Source: Acidobacteriota bacterium
GTDB lineage: Bacteria > Acidobacteriota > Terriglobia > Terriglobales > Acidobacteriaceae
DNA length: 15,128 nucleotides
Assembly: GCA_021809235.1 (NCBI GenBank)
Contig: JAKBAG010000050.1
Span: forward strand, 1-15,128
Direction of reading: 5' to 3'
Shown here: in pieces, positions 12,648-15,128 of the stretch
How positions within the stretch are numbered: the stretch's first letter is position 1
Layout of the letters: each line of letters begins with the position of its first letter
The notes under the pieces: generated by a model
The model's input: the letters and a program-made list of their open reading frames with translations, nothing else
Told to the model about the DNA's origin: nothing
Databases searched by the model: none
Position numbers and translations under genes: made by a program

Positions 12648-14120
12648 ATGGATTTCCCAAAATTGATCCAAGGCGGAATGGGCATCGGCGTCTCGAACTG
12701 GCGCCTGGCACAGGCCGTCTCCCGCACTGGCCAGCTTGGCGTTGTCTCCGGCACGGCACTGGACCAGCTGGTGGTGCGGCGGCTGGCCGATGGAGACCGC
12801 GATGGCGCCATGCGACGCGCCTTTGATGCCTTTCCGCTGCCGCGTATCGCGCAGCGCATCTGGGAACAGTACTTCATTCCCGGCGGCAAATCGCCCGAAG
12901 CTCCCTATCCCACGCTGCCGATGCTGCAGCACCGAAGCCCGCGTACTGAGCTGCTGATGCTGAGCAACTTTGCCGAAGTCTTTCTTGCCCGCCAGGGTCA
13001 CAGCCACAAGGTCGGCATCAACTATCTGGAGAAGGTGCAGATCCCGCACCTGGCCTCCATTTACGGCGCCATGTTGGCCGGTGTCGGGTATGTGCTGATG
13101 GGAGCTGGCATTCCGCTGCACATTCCTGCCGTGCTGGATCGGCTGGCCAACGGGCAGCCTGCCGAGTACAGGTTCACCGTAAGCGGCACGCCGCCGACCG
13201 GAACCGCTGCCGAGCAGGAAACGACGCTGCACTTTGACCCGCGCGACTATGCCGTGAATCCACTGCCGGAGCGGCCGCAGTTCCTCGCCATTGTCTCCTC
13301 GAACACGCTGGCGACCACGATGATGCGCCGCGCTTCGGGCCGGGTGGATGGGCTGATTCTGGAAACCCGCATCGCCGGTGGACACAATGCGCCTCCACGC
13401 GGCAAGTCCACGCTGGACGCCACCGGGCAGCCCGTATACGGCGAGCGCGACAACGTCGATCTCGACGAACTCCAGAGGCTCGGCGTTCCGTTCTGGCTGG
13501 CCGGCGGCTACGGCAGTGCCGACAAGCTGCGCGAGGCGCTGGCGCTGGGTGCCACAGGCATCCAGGTAGGCACCGCCTTCGCGCTGTGCGAGGAATCCGG
13601 GCTACGCGACGACCTGAAGCAGCAACTGCTTGCCCAGGCCATCCGCGGAGAAGCGACCGTCTTCACCGATCCTCAGGCCTCGCCGACGGGATTTCCCTTC
13701 AAAGTGGCGCAGTTGCCCGGCACCTACTCCGATGCCGAAGTGGCTGCGCTGCGGCCGCGCACCTGCGATCTGGGCTACCTGCGCGAAGCCTACTGGACCG
13801 CTGAGGGACAGATTGCTTATCGCTGCGCCGCCGAGCGCGAAACCACCTTCCAGGTTAAGGGCGGCAAGCCGGAGGAAAGCGCGGGCAGAAAGTGCCTTTG
13901 CAATGCCCTGCTGGCCAATGTGGGTCATCCGCAGCTGCGCGCCGACGGCTTTCTGGAGCCGCCGCTGGTCACCATCGGCGACGATGTGAACGAGGTGGTC
14001 GCCTTTCTCCAGTCAGATCCTCGGCCAGCGGAAGCACAGCACGCCAGCGCACCCCCAGGGTATAGCGCTGCCCACGTTGTGGCGACCCTTCTGCAAGGCG
14101 CGATGGCCAGGCCCGCCTGA
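12648..14120 (+). CDS. Nitronate monooxygenase / 2-nitropropane dioxygenase family FMN protein
   Basis: 490 residues from the start MDFPKLIQGGMGIGVSNW. An ATG 12 bases upstream is the alternative; AGG 5 bases before 12648 and the family's usual N-terminus favour the later one. The TIM-barrel flavoprotein shows the N-terminal QGGMGIGVS loop, a catalytic-type His246 in IAGGHNAPPRG, and the FMN-phosphate segment LAGGYGSADKLREALALGATGIQVGTAFALCEESG (284-318). A C-terminal KCLCNALLANVGHPQ ... EPPLVTIGDD block is seen in the longer actinobacterial and acidobacterial members of the family. Classic members oxidise nitronates such as propionate 3-nitronate using FMN and oxygen. At about 490 residues this one is larger than the roughly 320-380 of the characterised enzymes, so its substrate is uncertain. 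A TACAAT (12581-12586) just after the nrdJ terminator could be its -10. It ends convergent with dnaK. Confidence 0.85.
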   Translation: MDFPKLIQGGMGIGVSNWRLAQAVSRTGQLGVVSGTALDQLVVRRLADGDRDGAMRRAFDAFPLPRIAQRIWEQYFIPGGKSPEAPYPTLPMLQHRSPRTELLMLSNFAEVFLARQGHSHKVGINYLEKVQIPHLASIYGAMLAGVGYVLMGAGIPLHIPAVLDRLANGQPAEYRFTVSGTPPTGTAAEQETTLHFDPRDYAVNPLPERPQFLAIVSSNTLATTMMRRASGRVDGLILETRIAGGHNAPPRGKSTLDATGQPVYGERDNVDLDELQRLGVPFWLAGGYGSADKLREALALGATGIQVGTAFALCEESGLRDDLKQQLLAQAIRGEATVFTDPQASPTGFPFKVAQLPGTYSDAEVAALRPRTCDLGYLREAYWTAEGQIAYRCAAERETTFQVKGGKPEESAGRKCLCNALLANVGHPQLRADGFLEPPLVTIGDDVNEVVAFLQSDPRPAEAQHASAPPGYSAAHVVATLLQGAMARPA

Positions 14121-14189
14121 CAGAACCAGCATTGCGGGCCACGTTTGCAAGGGCGCGCTCCAGAAAGCTCCTTCCATCAGCTAATGCAA

Positions 14190-14222
14190 AGCCGGGGACC
14201 GCATGCGGTCCCCGGCTCGTTT
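14190..14222. terminator. Bidirectional terminator between the monooxygenase gene and dnaK
   Basis: Bases 14190-14217 are a perfect 28-base palindrome, giving a 12-bp GC-rich stem with loop CATG. On the plus strand CGTTTT follows, and on the minus strand the end reads TTT. It lies 70 bases after the plus-strand gene and 33 bases after the end of dnaK, so it can serve both. Confidence 0.85.
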
Positions 14223-14249
14223 TCCCACCCAGCGGCTAAGTACGCTGGC

Positions 14250-15128
14250 TTACTTCTTGTCGTCGACGTCCACATACTCGGCGTCGATGACGTTGTCGTC
14301 CTTTTTGGCCTCGGCGGCTGGTTCGGCGCCCGGTGCAGCACCTGGCGCGGCGGCTGCAGCCTCAGCGTTGGCTTTGTAAAGCAGCTCGGCCATCTTGTGG
14401 CTGGCCGTGGTCAGCTTCTCCTGCGCGGCCCGCAGCTCGCCGGCGGTTGCCGTGCCTTCCAGCGTCTTGCGTGCCTCGGCCAGTGCTGCCTCCACGTCGG
14501 AGCGCTCGGTGCCCTGGACCTTGTCGCCGGCTTCCTTCAACATCTTTTCGATGTTGTAAGCCAGTGAATCCAAGCCGTTGCGGGCCTCGATCTGCTCGCG
14601 CTGCTCCTTGTCCTCAGCCGCATGCGCTTCGGCCTCCTTCGCCATCCGCTCCACCTCTTCCTTGCTCAGACCCGAGCTGGAGGTGATGGTGATGCGTGTA
14701 TCCTTGCCCGTCGCCTGATCCTTTGCCGTCACGTTCAGGATGCCGTTGGCATCGATGTCAAAGGTGACCTCGATCTGCGGCACGCCGCGCGGCGCCGGAG
14801 GAATACCGGCCAGCTTGAACTTGCCCAGCGTACGGTTCTGCGCGGCCATCGGGCGCTCGCCCTGCAGCACGTGCACCTCAACCTCGGTCTGGCTGTCGGC
14901 AGCCGTCGAGAAGGTTTCCGTCTTCCGCGTGGGAATCGTGGTGTTGCGCGGAATCATCGGCGTAGCCACGCCGCCCAGTGTTTCAATGGCCAGCGTCAGC
15001 GGAGTCACGTCCAGCAGCAGCAGGTCCTTGACGTCGCCTGCCAGCACACCAGCCTGCACCGCCGCACCCACGGCCACCACTTCGTCCGGATTCACGCCGC
15101 GATGCGGCTCCTTGCCGAAGAGCTCCTT
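14250..15128 (-). CDS. dnaK: Chaperone DnaK (Hsp70), C-terminal part (5' end outside window)
   Basis: The frame is open to the right edge, beginning KELFGKEPHRGVNPDEVVAVG; 292 residues are visible and, compared with E. coli DnaK, about 350 N-terminal residues are missing. The visible part holds the end of the nucleotide-binding domain (VNPDEVVAVGAAVQAGVL), the interdomain linker DVKDLLLLDVTPL, and the substrate-binding beta domain (ETLGGVATPMIPRNTTIPTRK, HVLQGERPMAAQN, PPAPRGVPQIEVTFDIDANGI). The helical lid follows (SSSGLSKEEVERMAKEAEAHA). The tail is an Ala-rich spacer ending in DDNVIDAEYVDVDDKK, the acidic DAE(Y/F) ending common in bacterial DnaK. It is an ATP-driven cytosolic folding chaperone acting with DnaJ and GrpE. 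No cochaperone gene lies downstream, because a terminator and a convergent gene follow. Confidence 0.96.
   Translation of the reverse strand, partial: KELFGKEPHRGVNPDEVVAVGAAVQAGVLAGDVKDLLLLDVTPLTLAIETLGGVATPMIPRNTTIPTRKTETFSTAADSQTEVEVHVLQGERPMAAQNRTLGKFKLAGIPPAPRGVPQIEVTFDIDANGILNVTAKDQATGKDTRITITSSSGLSKEEVERMAKEAEAHAAEDKEQREQIEARNGLDSLAYNIEKMLKEAGDKVQGTERSDVEAALAEARKTLEGTATAGELRAAQEKLTTASHKMAELLYKANAEAAAAAPGAAPGAEPAAEAKKDDNVIDAEYVDVDDKK

Overview
The window looks like chromosomal DNA of a high-GC acidobacterium (Terriglobia-like). This is an inference from three things: a secreted 'choice-of-anchor D' Ig-like protein with a late membrane segment, a cobalamin-dependent (class II) ribonucleotide reductase as the RNR, and small secreted beta-barrel and VCBS/FG-GAP proteins. 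No mobile element, CRISPR array, tRNA or rRNA is visible. Every gene with a recognisable family looks intact, apart from the two cut by the window edges.

Layout. Positions 1-1163 hold the C-terminal part of a secreted Ig-like repeat protein, convergent with a small membrane protein of unknown function (1185-1568, minus). Next come two tandem paralogous outer-membrane beta-barrel genes (1694-2392 and 2562-3239, plus), then a DUF971 / GBBH-like_N zinc-domain protein (3379-3828, plus). A seven-bladed VCBS/FG-GAP beta-propeller protein (3874-5292, minus) is convergent with DUF971 and divergent from a RodZ-type HTH membrane protein (5568-6080, plus). The housekeeping genes follow: S-adenosylmethionine synthetase metK with a TTG start (6346-7509), a periplasmic alpha-carbonic anhydrase (7723-8523), the class II RNR nrdJ (9101-12487), and a nitronate monooxygenase-type FMN protein (12648-14120). 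The 3' part of dnaK (14250 to the right edge, minus) ends the window. Clear intrinsic terminators follow metK, the carbonic anhydrase and nrdJ, and a shared bidirectional one lies between the nitronate monooxygenase gene and dnaK. Most of these genes therefore look like separate transcription units.

The most interesting part is the 577-base gap upstream of nrdJ. It carries a sigma70-like promoter (TTGACC, 17-base spacer, TATTTT at 8682-8710) with two sequences close to the NrdR operator consensus, 30 bases apart. One lies just upstream of the -35 and one lies in the -35/-10 spacer. This suggests that RNR expression is repressed by NrdR when nucleotides are plentiful. Downstream is a leader of about 390 nt with several potential RNA structures. 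These are a 5' hairpin domain, a two-part hairpin followed by a long U-rich run (possible attenuator), a long stem, and sequence that fits an H-type pseudoknot of two 6-bp helices (8986-9017). I see no cobalamin riboswitch core. This leader is the best candidate here for an undescribed or poorly described cis-regulatory RNA.
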